From Marinobacter salexigens (GTDB lineage Bacteria > Pseudomonadota > Gammaproteobacteria > Pseudomonadales > Oleiphilaceae), in the NCBI RefSeq assembly GCF_002806945.1, contig NZ_NIHC01000006.1, forward strand, positions 273,454 through 337,453: 64,000 bases of DNA. The letters run 5' to 3'. Shown piece after piece: positions 1 through 9,158 of this stretch. Made by a program: the position numbers and the translations under genes. Positions within the stretch are counted from its first letter, which is position 1. Each line of letters starts with the position of its first letter. The notes beneath the pieces were generated by a model. It was not told where the DNA came from and did no database searches. It saw only the letters and a program-made list of their open reading frames with translations.

Positions 1-576
1 CTGCCAATCAAACGCAGAGCCGGGGTCAGTCTTGCGACCGGGAGCGATATCGCAATGCCCCGTAATGCGCTCACCTGTAATTTTGGGCCAGGCAGAGCAA
101 ATCACTGTTGAGAGCTCAGCCAGAGCGCGATACTGCTCCGGTGTATAAGGGATATCATCTGTCCCTTCAAGCTCAATACCGATGGAGAAATCATTGCACT
201 CATTCTCCCCCTTAAAGCACGACCGCCCGGCATGCCAAGCTCTTTCCAACAGGCTGACAAACTGCACCAGACTACCATCACGGCGAATCAGCCCATGGGC
301 GGATACCCGCATGTCGGCAATGGTTGCAAAGTAAGGGTGCTGTGTTGGATTCAGCTTGTTTGTAAAGAAGTCTTCAATATAGTGGCCACCAAACTTTCCG
401 GGCGGCAAGCTGATATTGTGGACCACCAGAAGGCTTATGGACGCGCCTTCCGGGCGAGGGCCGTAATTCGGAGATGGGCACCAGCGGGCAGACGCAAGAC
501 GGCCCGTTTGACGGAGGTTTTCTATACCTTCGCCGTAAACCGTAGTGTCACAATAATCGGGTGCTGAGTGGGACAA
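1..576 (-). CDS. ampD: N-acetyl-anhydromuramyl-L-alanine amidase AmpD (C-terminus cut by window edge)
   Basis: Cytoplasmic zinc amidase that removes the peptide from 1,6-anhydro-N-acetylmuramyl-peptides during murein recycling; in many gammaproteobacteria its loss induces AmpC. Translation of the complement strand gives 192 codons before the window edge. The amidase_2 fold is clear: LLVVHNISLPPG with the first zinc ligand His53, AWHAGRSCF, FSIGIELEGTD, then GHCDIAPGRKTDP with His174 and Asp184 as the other ligands. The gene must continue left of base 1 by a few residues only. The start is a TTG at 576: it is the only usual start codon between the upstream in-frame stop and the conserved WCPSPNY segment. 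It follows the DUF1631 gene on the same strand by 72 nt. Confidence 0.93.
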   Translation of the reverse strand, partial: MSHSAPDYCDTTVYGEGIENLRQTGRLASARWCPSPNYGPRPEGASISLLVVHNISLPPGKFGGHYIEDFFTNKLNPTQHPYFATIADMRVSAHGLIRRDGSLVQFVSLLERAWHAGRSCFKGENECNDFSIGIELEGTDDIPYTPEQYRALAELSTVICSAWPKITGERITGHCDIAPGRKTDPGSAFDWQ

Positions 577-648
577 GATGAATCCATAATTTTCAGAGCA
601 TTACACTGCGAACTGATTGAAACACAAAGTAAGGGCTCTTACTACGGA

Positions 649-2949
649 TCAATCTGTACGAGTGCTGCGAAGGTTATCGATGATGGATTCCAACGCTCTG
701 TCGAAGATGAGCCCATCATCAAGCATGCTGACAGCACCGTTCGCCATGGCGGCGGCCAGCTCATCGCGTTGATACTCCGCAACCTTGGCACCGCTGCGGT
801 TTACAAAGATGTATTTGCCGGTGGCTCTGATAACCGCAGCAAGTTTGCAACGCAGCTTGCCTTCCTCACGAGCCAACTCAACCCAGGCACCAACACGAAG
901 GCTGTCAGCCTGTTTAAACCATTGTTCCGGAACCTCTTTGGCATCCTTCTCAACTATTGCATCGTCTAATGGCTCTGCAATAAGTACGGGCACTTCTACC
1001 AGGATCTCGTTCGATTCTGCCTGAATCTTCGCCGCCTCTGTTACTCCTGTCTGCGGGGTTTCAACAAGTTTCTCTTCTGCCACCAATGGTGCTGCGGGCC
1101 GGGATGGAGCCGTTGCCAGACGCTGAAACACATCTACGTGGGCCAATTCCAAATCTCTTACTGCCGCATCCGTTGCGAACGGATCCCAGGAAATCTCCTG
1201 AAGAGCTACGCGAAAATCATCCACAATAGCCGGGATTGCACGAAGCAGTTCACCCCGGGTGGTGCTTTCAACTGGCTGAGGGTCTACACTCCACACAAGG
1301 TGGCCTGTCAGCTCTTTTGCATCGGCCCAACGCTCGCCATCCTGCCCCTCCCGCAACAGCACCCACTGCAAGTACTTAGTCCAGGCTTCATTAAGCATGT
1401 TGAGAACAGGCTCGGGAATGTCTCTTCCCGCCACACTCTCCTCAACCAGTGATTCTGCTGCCTGGGCAGCCTGTTCCTGCCGCGCCCTGCCTTCCTCTGC
1501 GTCGCGCAGACGCTGTTCGACCAGCTCCCGGCGGCGGCGATCAAGATCCGTAAAGTGGCAAAAATCCTTCAAAAGCTCGTCGAAAAGCGACACATTGTTG
1601 GAGAATTCATTCAATACGCGATCCACAATCGACTCGATTTTCTCATGCAAGGGGTCGCGCTGACCGGCACGTTTTTCGCTCCAGCCGATAGCAGATAAGG
1701 CTAACTCATTCAGCAGTTTACGAACCGGGTGTCCACCGCGGTTAAAAAAGTTTTTGTCACTCAGAGCAACCTTTAGAACAGGAATCTGCAGGCGACCTAT
1801 AAGCGCCTTCATAACCGGATGCAATTGCCGGTCTTCGAGGATGAAGTCGAACAACATAGAAACCAGGTTGATGACATCATTATCTACCTGTCCAATGTTT
1901 GCTTTCTGGCCATTAGCAGCTTTCAGAACTGGTTGAAGCCGCTGATCAAGAGAGGCAACCTCACCACCCTCCCATTGGCCAAAAGATGTCTGCGCCTCGC
2001 TGAGACGCGCCAGAAGCCCGTCAGTATCTAAATAGGCCTCATCAGCTCTGTCTGGCTCAAACATAGTCTGGGATGCACCTCGCTGATGCAGGAGAGCACT
2101 CAATTCTGAAAACGTTGCATAGGAAGCACCGCCCTGGATCTGGTCATGACTGTAATACTGACCACCACTGACTTCAGCCGACCCTGCAGTTGCGCCAGAC
2201 TGCACTGAACTTGGCGGCACTGGAGCCGAGGTCACAGAGCGGGCTACGGCGGGATGGGATGGTGGGCGCTTTACATCCGGGAGAACACCTTCTGAAACCA
2301 GCGTGCGGTTCGCCTCCTGATAAAAGTCGCCGAGCGTGTCCGCCAGCAAGCGGTCAAACAGCTTAAGCACAACAAGCTTTGCACGAATGTCGATATCCAG
2401 ATCCGCACAAGCCTCTGCAATACTGCCACAGATAACGTCAGGGCTAAGAGGCATCTGGCCGTCGGAAAGATCAACTCCGGTTACCAGATGGTTCACACGT
2501 AAAGACAAAAGCTGAATGGGGGTTTGATACTGATTGCGTAGCTTATTGATCAGATTATCAATGGCGACCTGCTGCTCAAGATCTGAGTGTTCCACGAGGC
2601 TAAGGGAATCCCGATCGACACCATCCAGCGCACCTGCTGCTTGTCGAGGCCGGAACCCCCCAATATCATTGAAGGCCTGGCTGACGTACTGCAGCATTGA
2701 AACTACCATGGTTTTGCGGCGCAGGCGCAATTCTCGCATAGCATCAAAATAGACCGTCTGATCCACGTTAGAGCCAGCGCGATCCGCAAGTTCAAACAAG
2801 GCATCGTCAGCTCGCTCGAAAAAACGTTCAAGTACAGCCTTCAAAGACTGGCCAGACGAATCTCGCAGACGAACAAGGGCCGGCGGCAGATCGAACCGTG
2901 AAAACGATTTCTGCCCGGTAATACTGACAACCTTGTTTTCCTGCTTCAT
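649..2949 (-). CDS. DUF1631 domain-containing protein
   Basis: A 766-residue, largely helical acidic protein that matches the DUF1631 family by overall build: a long N-terminal region with SLRVNHLVTGVDL and PLSPDVICGSIAEAC, a central block MLFDFILEDRQLHPVMKALI, and a small C-terminal beta domain around VGAWVELAREEGKLRCKLAAV that resembles the PilZ-like ends of this family. Biochemical function is not established. No signal peptide or membrane segment is seen, so it is expected in the cytoplasm. A longer reading starts at 2967, but the ATG at 2949 has a strong ribosome-binding site (GAGAGGTGG) five bases away. It is divergent from nadC and may be cotranscribed with ampD downstream. Confidence 0.85.
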   Translation of the reverse strand: MKQENKVVSITGQKSFSRFDLPPALVRLRDSSGQSLKAVLERFFERADDALFELADRAGSNVDQTVYFDAMRELRLRRKTMVVSMLQYVSQAFNDIGGFRPRQAAGALDGVDRDSLSLVEHSDLEQQVAIDNLINKLRNQYQTPIQLLSLRVNHLVTGVDLSDGQMPLSPDVICGSIAEACADLDIDIRAKLVVLKLFDRLLADTLGDFYQEANRTLVSEGVLPDVKRPPSHPAVARSVTSAPVPPSSVQSGATAGSAEVSGGQYYSHDQIQGGASYATFSELSALLHQRGASQTMFEPDRADEAYLDTDGLLARLSEAQTSFGQWEGGEVASLDQRLQPVLKAANGQKANIGQVDNDVINLVSMLFDFILEDRQLHPVMKALIGRLQIPVLKVALSDKNFFNRGGHPVRKLLNELALSAIGWSEKRAGQRDPLHEKIESIVDRVLNEFSNNVSLFDELLKDFCHFTDLDRRRRELVEQRLRDAEEGRARQEQAAQAAESLVEESVAGRDIPEPVLNMLNEAWTKYLQWVLLREGQDGERWADAKELTGHLVWSVDPQPVESTTRGELLRAIPAIVDDFRVALQEISWDPFATDAAVRDLELAHVDVFQRLATAPSRPAAPLVAEEKLVETPQTGVTEAAKIQAESNEILVEVPVLIAEPLDDAIVEKDAKEVPEQWFKQADSLRVGAWVELAREEGKLRCKLAAVIRATGKYIFVNRSGAKVAEYQRDELAAAMANGAVSMLDDGLIFDRALESIIDNLRSTRTD

Positions 2950-3032
2950 TGACCACCTCTCAGCCAAGATGTTTGGAGCACCTGACCATCACTCTAAAAC
3001 TACTTTGATTACATATCATACGAGTTAGCAGC

Positions 3033-3067
3033 GTCACCTTGTGTCAGAAATTGTCACCTTTTGTGTC
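3033..3067. repeat. Short direct repeat in the DUF1631/nadC divergent region
   Basis: GTCACCTT-GTGTC at 3033-3045 recurs as GTCACCTTTTGTGTC at 3053-3067, a 20-base spacing (about two helical turns). The repeat lies between the two divergent genes and upstream of the predicted nadC promoter, so it could be a binding site for a regulator. That role is an inference. Confidence 0.4.
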
Positions 3068-3098
3068 GAACAGACCCAGATCACAATTTTGGCAGAAT

Positions 3099-3127
3099 TT
3101 GGCGAAACCGCTAGCGGCCTATAGAAT
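3099..3127 (+). promoter_or_regulatory. Predicted sigma-70 promoter of nadC
   Basis: TTGGCG (3099-3104) and TAGAAT (3122-3127) are separated by 17 bases, close to the sigma-70 consensus, and lie about 50 bases upstream of the nadC start. Predicted by eye only. Confidence 0.5.
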
Positions 3128-3177
3128 CGTGCCTCTTAACCCATTCAGAACTCTTTGACCCAGATACAAGCGGATGC

Positions 3178-4023
3178 ATGACCATGAATTCCACTGAACG
3201 CTTACGCCAGTCACGAATTGAATCCGTCGCAGCAAGCCTGCGAGAAGATATCGGCGACGGTGATATCACGGCTCAACTTATTCCTCTGGAGAAGCAGGCC
3301 ACAGGCCATGTCATTACCCGGGAGCAGGCACGCATTGCAGGGCGCGAATGGGTCAATGAAGTGTTCCGCCAGGTGGACAGCTCAGTCAATCTGGAATGGC
3401 TGGTGAAGGATGGCGAGACCACTTCACCCAACCAGGTTCTATTCCGCATGCAAGGCACCGCCAGAAGCCTGCTAACAGCCGAGAGAGCTGCACTGAACTG
3501 GCTGCAGACTCTTTCTGGCGTTGCTACGACCTGTGCAGGCTACGCTGAACGTGTGGCTCATACCGGTGTGCGCCTTCTGGACACTCGGAAAACGCTACCC
3601 GGGTTGCGACTTGCCCAGAAATATGCAGTAACCTGTGGCGGCTGCCACAATCATCGCATAGGTCTTTGGGACGCTTTTCTTATCAAGGAAAATCACATTT
3701 CCGCCTGCGGCTCCATCGCTGATGCCATTGCGGCCGCCCATAGAATCGCACCGGGAAAACCCGTAGAGGTGGAAACTGAGAACCTGACCGAGCTGGAACA
3801 AGCGCTCAGCGCCGGTGCTGACATCATCATGCTTGATGAGTTTTCCATGGACGATCTGCGCACGGCCGTCGCCATGACCGAAGGGCGGGCAAAACTGGAA
3901 GCTTCCGGAGGTATCAATGCAGACACCCTGGTTCCCATTGCTGAAACCGGAGTCGACTACATTTCCATTGGCGCACTGACCAAAGATGTCAAAGCCACTG
4001 ACCTTTCCATGCGCCTGGACTGA
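3178..4023 (+). CDS. nadC: Nicotinate-nucleotide diphosphorylase (quinolinate phosphoribosyltransferase)
   Basis: Converts quinolinate plus PRPP to nicotinate mononucleotide, CO2 and pyrophosphate in de novo NAD synthesis, in the cytoplasm. The 281 residues are the normal family length. Visible marks are EDIGDGDIT near the N-terminus, [17 protein letters not shown] (helix carrying a substrate-binding region), [34 protein letters not shown] and the phosphate-binding ISIGALTK near the C-terminus. Two in-frame ATGs (3178 and 3184) are possible starts and neither has a strong Shine-Dalgarno sequence. The gene stands alone, divergent from the DUF1631 gene and convergent with the yqcC-like gene. 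Confidence 0.97.
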   Translation: MTMNSTERLRQSRIESVAASLREDIGDGDITAQLIPLEKQATGHVITREQARIAGREWVNEVFRQVDSSVNLEWLVKDGETTSPNQVLFRMQGTARSLLTAERAALNWLQTLSGVATTCAGYAERVAHTGVRLLDTRKTLPGLRLAQKYAVTCGGCHNHRIGLWDAFLIKENHISACGSIADAIAAAHRIAPGKPVEVETENLTELEQALSAGADIIMLDEFSMDDLRTAVAMTEGRAKLEASGGINADTLVPIAETGVDYISIGALTKDVKATDLSMRLD

Positions 4024-4047
4024 GCCGGGTGGCTCAGTGTGAAAACG

Positions 4048-4082
4048 CAGTGATCAGCTACCTGAGAGTAGCTGATCCACTG
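4048..4082. terminator. Hairpin between convergent nadC and yqcC-like gene
   Basis: A strong stem (CAGTGATCAGCTAC paired with GTAGCTGATCCACTG, one bulged base, six-base loop) covers the end of the yqcC-like gene just after the nadC stop. It lacks a clear T-tract, so it may act as a 3' end or processing signal for nadC rather than as a textbook terminator. Confidence 0.35.
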
Positions 4083-4389
4083 CTTCAAGTTCCCGTATCA
4101 GGCCCTGCCCTGATACCGTAAGGCCACGAAAATACTCCTCTGCCATAGGCGCAATGCCTGACACACTGGGCAACGGGTGGCCGTTTTCAACAATGAGCTT
4201 CATGCGCTCAAGAAACACAAACTGAATCCACTGGGTAAACGCCAGCGTGTCAATACAGAAGGGCTCGGTGCTGTTGAACGCCTCCTCTGGCGGGCGTTCG
4301 GCTGCCCACATATCAAGTTTTCGCAGTTCCATCTCGATGCAAAGAAGACAATCTGCCACCTGCTTCGTCACGTCACCGGAGCTTCCCAT
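4054..4389 (-). CDS. YqcC family protein (DUF446)
   Basis: A 111-residue protein of the small helical YqcC/DUF446 family, whose molecular role is unknown. The family signature is clear: FNSTEPFCIDTLAFTQWIQFVFLERM in the middle (tryptophan-rich, ending in a basic residue) followed by PLPSVSGIAPMAEEYF. No signal peptide or membrane segment. In Escherichia coli the family member is next to the tRNA pseudouridine synthase truC; here it lies 12 bases downstream of an orphan ParA-type ATPase on the same strand, so the two are probably cotranscribed. Whether they act together is not known. Confidence 0.85.
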   Translation of the reverse strand: MGSSGDVTKQVADCLLCIEMELRKLDMWAAERPPEEAFNSTEPFCIDTLAFTQWIQFVFLERMKLIVENGHPLPSVSGIAPMAEEYFRGLTVSGQGLIRELEAVDQLLSGS

Positions 4390-4401
4390 AAAGATTCCAC
4401 C

Positions 4402-5199
4402 TCAATCTGCCAAGGGTTCTAGCTCTACTGCCTCGCCGCTCAATACGCGATACAGGTCTTCAAACTGCTTTGTAAGCCCATGCTTTGGCGCCATATGGAT
4501 AAGCGGCTGCCGGCATTGATGGGACTCTTTCATTTTTACAGAAGATGACAAACGCACAGGCAACACTGGCAGCCCTTCCTCAATCAGCTCTTTTACCAAC
4601 TTCTTGGGCAGGCTGGCTCTAGGCTGGAACTGATTGGCGACTATACCCTCCACCACAAGCTCTTCGTTGTGATCTTCCTGCAAATCACGAATCTCATTAA
4701 GAATGTTATAAAGCGCCTGACGAGAAAAGTCATCGCAATCGAATGGGATCAGGCAACGCTGAGCCGCGATAAGCGCCGAACGGGTGTAAAAATTCAGGGC
4801 CGGCGCCGTGTCGATGTAGATTTCGTCGAAGGTCTCACCCAGCTTTTTCAGGGCTTCCCGCAGCTTGTAAATCTTGTGCTTTGCTTCGAGCTTACGTTCA
4901 AGAAAATCCAACTCAGGACTGGAAGGCAAAACAAAAAGATCAGGAAAAGGCGAAGCGTGAACAAACTCCTCTGGGCGCCGGTTGAACACTTTAAACGCCA
5001 CGGTTTGCTCCAGCATGTCTGCAACCGTATCTTTGAGCTCACTGGCAGGCTTACCCAGCAGATAATGCGTTGAGTTACCCTGGGGATCCAAATCAACCAC
5101 CAGCGTGCGCTTGCCCCTTGCAGCGCTGATCGCCGCCAGGTTGCAGGTAATACTGGACTTCCCTACTCCACCTTTCTGGTTGAATACTACCCGTCTCAT
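4402..5199 (-). CDS. ParA-family ATPase (orphan)
   Basis: A 265-residue deviant-Walker ATPase. It has the signature KGGVGKSSITCNLA at the N-terminus (two lysines of the deviant Walker A motif), VVDLDPQGNST (A' motif), and IYIDTAPALNF (Walker B). Such proteins use ATP-dependent dimerisation on DNA or another surface to position cargo. No parB gene or parS-like site is beside it, so a plasmid or chromosome partition role is not supported; a cargo-positioning or other role is possible. The start has GGAG seven bases upstream. It is followed by the yqcC-like gene and preceded by hda on the same strand with an 82-base gap. Confidence 0.87.
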   Translation of the reverse strand: MRRVVFNQKGGVGKSSITCNLAAISAARGKRTLVVDLDPQGNSTHYLLGKPASELKDTVADMLEQTVAFKVFNRRPEEFVHASPFPDLFVLPSSPELDFLERKLEAKHKIYKLREALKKLGETFDEIYIDTAPALNFYTRSALIAAQRCLIPFDCDDFSRQALYNILNEIRDLQEDHNEELVVEGIVANQFQPRASLPKKLVKELIEEGLPVLPVRLSSSVKMKESHQCRQPLIHMAPKHGLTKQFEDLYRVLSGEAVELEPLAD

Positions 5200-5281
5200 T
5201 TTGCTTCTCCATCAGACGCTTCTACGCGCCGAACCGTTTAAGTTTTATCGTTATGTATTGCTGTGCCTGACTCGTATAGCC

Positions 5282-5998
5282 TTACCACTGCATCACCGCC
5301 TTAACGAACGGAATGGTGAGCCGCCGCTGTGCCTGCAGGGAGTTTTCATCGAGGGTATCAAGAATGCCCAACAATTCTCCGAGACGCCTCGGCGCCCGGC
5401 GCATGATAAAACCTGCAACATCTTCCGTCATTGTTAACCCACGCTGCTCGGCGCGGGCCATAAGAATTCTCAGCTGGTCATCGTCACGGTAAATTCCAAG
5501 CTGTACGGTAAAGCCATGACGCAGGCGGGAAACCAGATCAGGCAGGACAAAGGGTAAGGACCCAGGAACCTCGGAGAGGCTGACAACCAGCATGTGACCG
5601 GCATCGTGCAGTCTGTTATATAAATGAAAAACCGCCTCTTCCCAATCGGCCTGACCCGCGACCCTGTCCAGATCATCAAGTGCGACAATGTCCATGGCGT
5701 CCAGCCCCGCAAGAGCCTCCGGCCCAAAAGGCTCCAACTCGGCGATGCTGATACAGACAGCAGTTTTTCCTTCTGCCTCTGCCCGATGGCAAGCTGCTTG
5801 TAGCAGGTGGCTTTTGCCCGTGTCAGAATCGCCACAGACCACTACCACCGGTATACCGGCCGGCTCGCTGAACACCGATAACAAGCGCTGTGCCGCCTCC
5901 CGGTTACGATCGCCGTGAAAATTGTCAAAACGCGCATCGTCCCGAAGCCGGACACCAAGAACCAGTTGCGATGCACTCACGGCTGCCTGGCCCTCCAT
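5282..5998 (-). CDS. hda: DnaA regulatory inactivator Hda
   Basis: DnaA-like AAA+ protein that, with the DNA-loaded beta clamp, stimulates ATP hydrolysis by DnaA to prevent re-initiation. The 238 residues contain a beta-clamp-contact-like N-terminus (SQLVLGVRLRDDARFDNF), the Walker A variant GDSDTGKSHLLQAA, Walker B VALDDLDRV, sensor 1 region and the C-terminal RRLTIPFVK. A longer frame from 6082 exists, but the ATG at 5998 gives the expected family N-terminus. It overlaps the end of the upstream phosphatidyltransferase gene by 22 bases, implying translational coupling. The same order (DUF2066, phosphatidyltransferase, hda beside purM) is known from Pseudomonas-type genomes. Confidence 0.9.
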   Translation of the reverse strand: MEGQAAVSASQLVLGVRLRDDARFDNFHGDRNREAAQRLLSVFSEPAGIPVVVVCGDSDTGKSHLLQAACHRAEAEGKTAVCISIAELEPFGPEALAGLDAMDIVALDDLDRVAGQADWEEAVFHLYNRLHDAGHMLVVSLSEVPGSLPFVLPDLVSRLRHGFTVQLGIYRDDDQLRILMARAEQRGLTMTEDVAGFIMRRAPRRLGELLGILDTLDENSLQAQRRLTIPFVKAVMQW

Positions 5999-6537
5999 GC
6001 CCGCGCACCCCAAACAACCATGTAATGGCCGCCACTGAACACAGCTGAGATTGCCACCAGCCAGATTCCAACGTTTAGCCATACCGGCTGAACCGGCATG
6101 CCAGCAAGGATGGTAATAATGCCCAAAATCACAACAATCTGAACCAGTGTATTCAATTTTCCGGGCATGCTGGGTTCCATGTCAAAGCGGCCTATACCGT
6201 AATGATAAACCAACGCACCTCCAACAATCAGAAGGTCACGCCCAAGTACCAGCAAAAACAACCACAAGGGCAGCACCGAGGTATAGGTCAACACGAGGTA
6301 GGCCGTAATCAACAAGGCTTTGTCTGCAAGTGGATCGGCTAAGGCACCAAAACGTGAGCGCCAATTAAATCGCCGTGCAAGGTAGCCATCAAGACCATCA
6401 GTTACAGATGCGACAGCAAAGATAACCAAAGCAAGGCGATACTCCTGCACCAGTAACGCTCTGGCGAAAGGCGCAATCAGGAAAATGCGCACCAGCGTAA
6501 GAGCATTAGGAATCCAGCGCCAGGCGTGTAGCTTCAC
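5977..6537 (-). CDS. CDP-alcohol phosphatidyltransferase family membrane protein
   Basis: A 186-residue integral membrane enzyme with about five hydrophobic segments. The catalytic CDP-alcohol phosphotransferase motif is intact: DGLDGYLARRFNWRSRFGA followed by LADPLADK, which fits D-G-x2-A-R-x8-G-x3-D-x3-D. Family members make phospholipids such as phosphatidylglycerol phosphate or related lipids from CDP-diacylglycerol; the exact acceptor cannot be read from sequence, and this may be an extra PgsA-like enzyme. The start is GTG at 6537 with GGGAGG upstream. It lies 21 bases after the DUF2066 gene and overlaps hda, forming an operon. Confidence 0.85.
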   Translation of the reverse strand: MKLHAWRWIPNALTLVRIFLIAPFARALLVQEYRLALVIFAVASVTDGLDGYLARRFNWRSRFGALADPLADKALLITAYLVLTYTSVLPLWLFLLVLGRDLLIVGGALVYHYGIGRFDMEPSMPGKLNTLVQIVVILGIITILAGMPVQPVWLNVGIWLVAISAVFSGGHYMVVWGARAWRARQP

Positions 6538-6558
6538 AGAGCTGCCTCCCGTCGCGGC

Positions 6559-7881
6559 CTACTGCCGGCCATCATTCACAACAACAGGCCCTGGCTGCCA
6601 AAGATAATAGAGAACCTGGTACAGCGACTCGAATGCCTGCTCAGCCTCTTCTTCATCTACCGGTGAAGGCTGGTAGGCAAGCACGGCCTGTTCAGCAGCC
6701 CCATCCTCAGTTACCGCTTCCCGAGCAGCCTTTGCGCCATTCCCTGGTGTTTGCGCCTGCACTGGCTTTGCCGGAACTGCCGACGGCTCCAACCCACGTG
6801 AGCGCGACTCTGGTGACTCACTCTCAACAGGCACAAACCGTGAATCCAGCGCAATATATTCTCTGAGCTGATCCAGCTCTCCGGAGAACGCAACCCTGAA
6901 GGTTAACTGCTCGCCCTTGACTCGAGAGGCACCAACACTTACAACCGGGGTCAAACCCTCGAGAACCTGACTGGCCATGCCATAGTCCGCAACGGACGCT
7001 ACACCACGCAATACGATGTCAATCCGGGGCAGATCCCCCACCTCGCCAGCCGCCACTGCGTAACGATTGGCGTACAATTCCGCCCAACGATTAACCAATG
7101 CTTCGGCCAAGGCTTCCCGCGTGCCGGCGCTGACCGACTCTTCGCTACTGTCGAGCCGGGCACCTTCGAATACCCAGCCTGCGCGCCATTGGCCGCCAGA
7201 ACGGCTAACTCGAACCAGAGCAAGCACGTCGTGCTCCACACCCTCTGACGCTTTGCGTACACGCCCAGTGAACTGGCCCCAGATATCCGACAACAGCTCT
7301 CTGTTATCGCCAAACTGCGCGGGTGGCAAGGATACCGGAAGCCCTCGCTCCCGAGCTGCACGGGCAAATGCTGAAGACCAGATGCCGGCTTCCCCCGCAT
7401 CGGCCAACAAGCCTTCGCCAGTGCCAACCACAAGCCTGCGAACGCCACGATCCTCGACCGCCACCCAGGCCAAGGTTAGTGGCCGATTAGCCCCCCACAC
7501 CGGAGCTCCTAGTGATGCAAGGGCCCTGTTCACGCCCACCGCACCAAATGTCATGCTCATACGACTATCGCCGCTCGCGCCACGAAGTATCTGATACGAC
7601 AACAACAAAGATTCTGCATCTGCCAGAACAGCCTGCACGCCATCAAGCGCAAGCACCTCCCGGGAACCGGAAATCCGTACAAAAACCCGAGACAGACCGT
7701 CTGCATAGCCCTGCGTCAAGGCTTTCGGACTGGAACCAGACACCGGAACCTCCACCGAGTAAAGCCCCGTCACCGTCACAGCGACCACTGGAGCTGGCAT
7801 CGCAAACATGAACGCACAAAAAATGGCAAGCCAAAGGGCTGGAGACGGCTTTAAAACCTGGATCTGGTTTGGTACTGACAT
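6559..7881 (-). CDS. DUF2066 domain-containing exported protein
   Basis: A 440-residue protein of the DUF2066 family, known only from conserved position beside purM/hda in gammaproteobacteria. The N-terminus has a signal peptide (basic start, then LWLAIFCAFMFAMPAPVVAV), so it is probably periplasmic or membrane-attached. Recognisable family pieces are GLYSVEVPV, SGSREVL, LVRVSRSGGQWRAGWVF and the variable tail. An upstream ATG in frame (8040) would extend over the purM promoter and gives a non-signal-like N-terminus; the ATG at 7881, preceded by AGGG, is preferred. First gene of the DUF2066-phosphatidyltransferase-hda unit, divergent from purM. Confidence 0.8.
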   Translation of the reverse strand: MSVPNQIQVLKPSPALWLAIFCAFMFAMPAPVVAVTVTGLYSVEVPVSGSSPKALTQGYADGLSRVFVRISGSREVLALDGVQAVLADAESLLLSYQILRGASGDSRMSMTFGAVGVNRALASLGAPVWGANRPLTLAWVAVEDRGVRRLVVGTGEGLLADAGEAGIWSSAFARAARERGLPVSLPPAQFGDNRELLSDIWGQFTGRVRKASEGVEHDVLALVRVSRSGGQWRAGWVFEGARLDSSEESVSAGTREALAEALVNRWAELYANRYAVAAGEVGDLPRIDIVLRGVASVADYGMASQVLEGLTPVVSVGASRVKGEQLTFRVAFSGELDQLREYIALDSRFVPVESESPESRSRGLEPSAVPAKPVQAQTPGNGAKAAREAVTEDGAAEQAVLAYQPSPVDEEEAEQAFESLYQVLYYLWQPGPVVVNDGRQ

Positions 7882-8026
7882 GAAACACCCTGCAGTTCGC
7901 ATGAATGGCGCATAGGATACACCATGCCCTGGAGCCTGAGTAGCCAACCCGTGTTGCCGAAACGCAATCTTGCCCAACTTGCAAGCCCTGGCCAGAGGAA
8001 TCAGAGCTCGCTTGCAGCAACTGCAC

Positions 8027-8055
8027 TTGGAGCCCTGCACCGCACCTGTTAAAAT
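8027..8055 (+). promoter_or_regulatory. Predicted sigma-70 promoter of purMN
   Basis: TTGGAG (8027-8032) and TAAAAT (8050-8055) are 17 bases apart. A start of transcription near 8062 would give a short leader before the purM ATG. No PurR-like palindrome was recognised by eye. Confidence 0.5.
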
Positions 8056-8093
8056 CCGCCGCCTGACCCACTAGCCTATTGGTTATGACCCCC

Positions 8094-9158
8094 ATGAGCG
8101 AACATAAGCCTTCCCTGACCTACCGCGATGCCGGCGTTGATATTGATGCCGGTAATGAACTTGTCAGCCGCATTAAGGAAACCGCAGCACGCACCCGGCG
8201 CCCCGAGGTTCTGGGAGGGCTTGGCGGGTTTGGTGCCATGGTTGCGATTCCCGCCGGTTACAAAGAGCCGGTAATGGTGTCCGGCACTGACGGTGTGGGT
8301 ACCAAACTAAGACTGGCCATGCAACTTGAGAAACATGACAGTATTGGCATTGACTTGGTCGCCATGTGCGTAAACGACCTTATTGTAGGCGGCGCCGAGC
8401 CTCTGTTCTTCCTTGACTACTACGCCACCGGCAAGTTGAATGTAGACATCGCTGCACAAGTAGTTGCAGGCATTGGCGAAGGCTGCGAGCAATCAGGCTG
8501 TGCGCTGGTAGGTGGCGAAACGGCAGAAATGCCTGGCATGTATGAAGGCGATGATTATGATCTCGCAGGCTTTTGCGTTGGCGTAGCAGAGCGCAGCGAA
8601 ATAATAGATGGCAACAATGTGCGCGAGGGCAATGTATTGCTGGCGCTGGCCTCTTCAGGCCCGCACTCAAATGGCTACTCACTGATTCGCAAAATTCTAG
8701 AGGTGAGCAATGCCGACCTTGAGCAACCTATCGGCGACACCACTCTCGAAAATGCACTGATGGAGCCCACACGGATCTACGTCAAAAATGTACTGCAACT
8801 GATCCGCCAGGTGGATGTAAACGCCCTCTCCCATATTACCGGCGGTGGTTTACCAGAAAACATTCCCAGAGTTCTGCCTAAAGGCATGGTTGCAGCCATA
8901 GATACTACAAGCTGGGAACTCCCCCCTGTGTTCCAATGGCTAAAAGAAGCTGGCGGCGTAGCGATTGAAGAAATGTACCGCACCTTTAACTGCGGCATTG
9001 GCATGATCGTTTGCGTCCCGGAAAATCAGAAAGAGCTGGCACTGGATGCCCTGAAAGTACTGGGAGAGACTGCTTGGCAGGTGGGCGTAGTAGAACGCGC
9101 CGAAAACACAGACGATGAAGCGGTAGTGCGCTATGCACCGGGACTCCTGTCAGAATGA
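8094..9158 (+). CDS. purM: Phosphoribosylformylglycinamidine cyclo-ligase (AIR synthetase)
   Basis: Makes aminoimidazole ribotide from FGAM with ATP, the fifth step of de novo purine synthesis, in the cytoplasm. The protein is close to E. coli PurM throughout: [89 protein letters not shown] and [16 protein letters not shown]. The chosen start gives [14 protein letters not shown], matching the family N-terminus; in-frame ATG (8085) and TTG (8079) lie just upstream and cannot be excluded. It overlaps purN by four bases (ATGA), indicating coupled translation. Confidence 0.97.
   Translation: MSEHKPSLTYRDAGVDIDAGNELVSRIKETAARTRRPEVLGGLGGFGAMVAIPAGYKEPVMVSGTDGVGTKLRLAMQLEKHDSIGIDLVAMCVNDLIVGGAEPLFFLDYYATGKLNVDIAAQVVAGIGEGCEQSGCALVGGETAEMPGMYEGDDYDLAGFCVGVAERSEIIDGNNVREGNVLLALASSGPHSNGYSLIRKILEVSNADLEQPIGDTTLENALMEPTRIYVKNVLQLIRQVDVNALSHITGGGLPENIPRVLPKGMVAAIDTTSWELPPVFQWLKEAGGVAIEEMYRTFNCGIGMIVCVPENQKELALDALKVLGETAWQVGVVERAENTDDEAVVRYAPGLLSE

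Noticed and set aside
4402..5199. Plasmid partition locus (parABS)
   Set aside because: Only a ParA is present; no ParB, no parS-like palindromes and chromosomal core genes on both sides.
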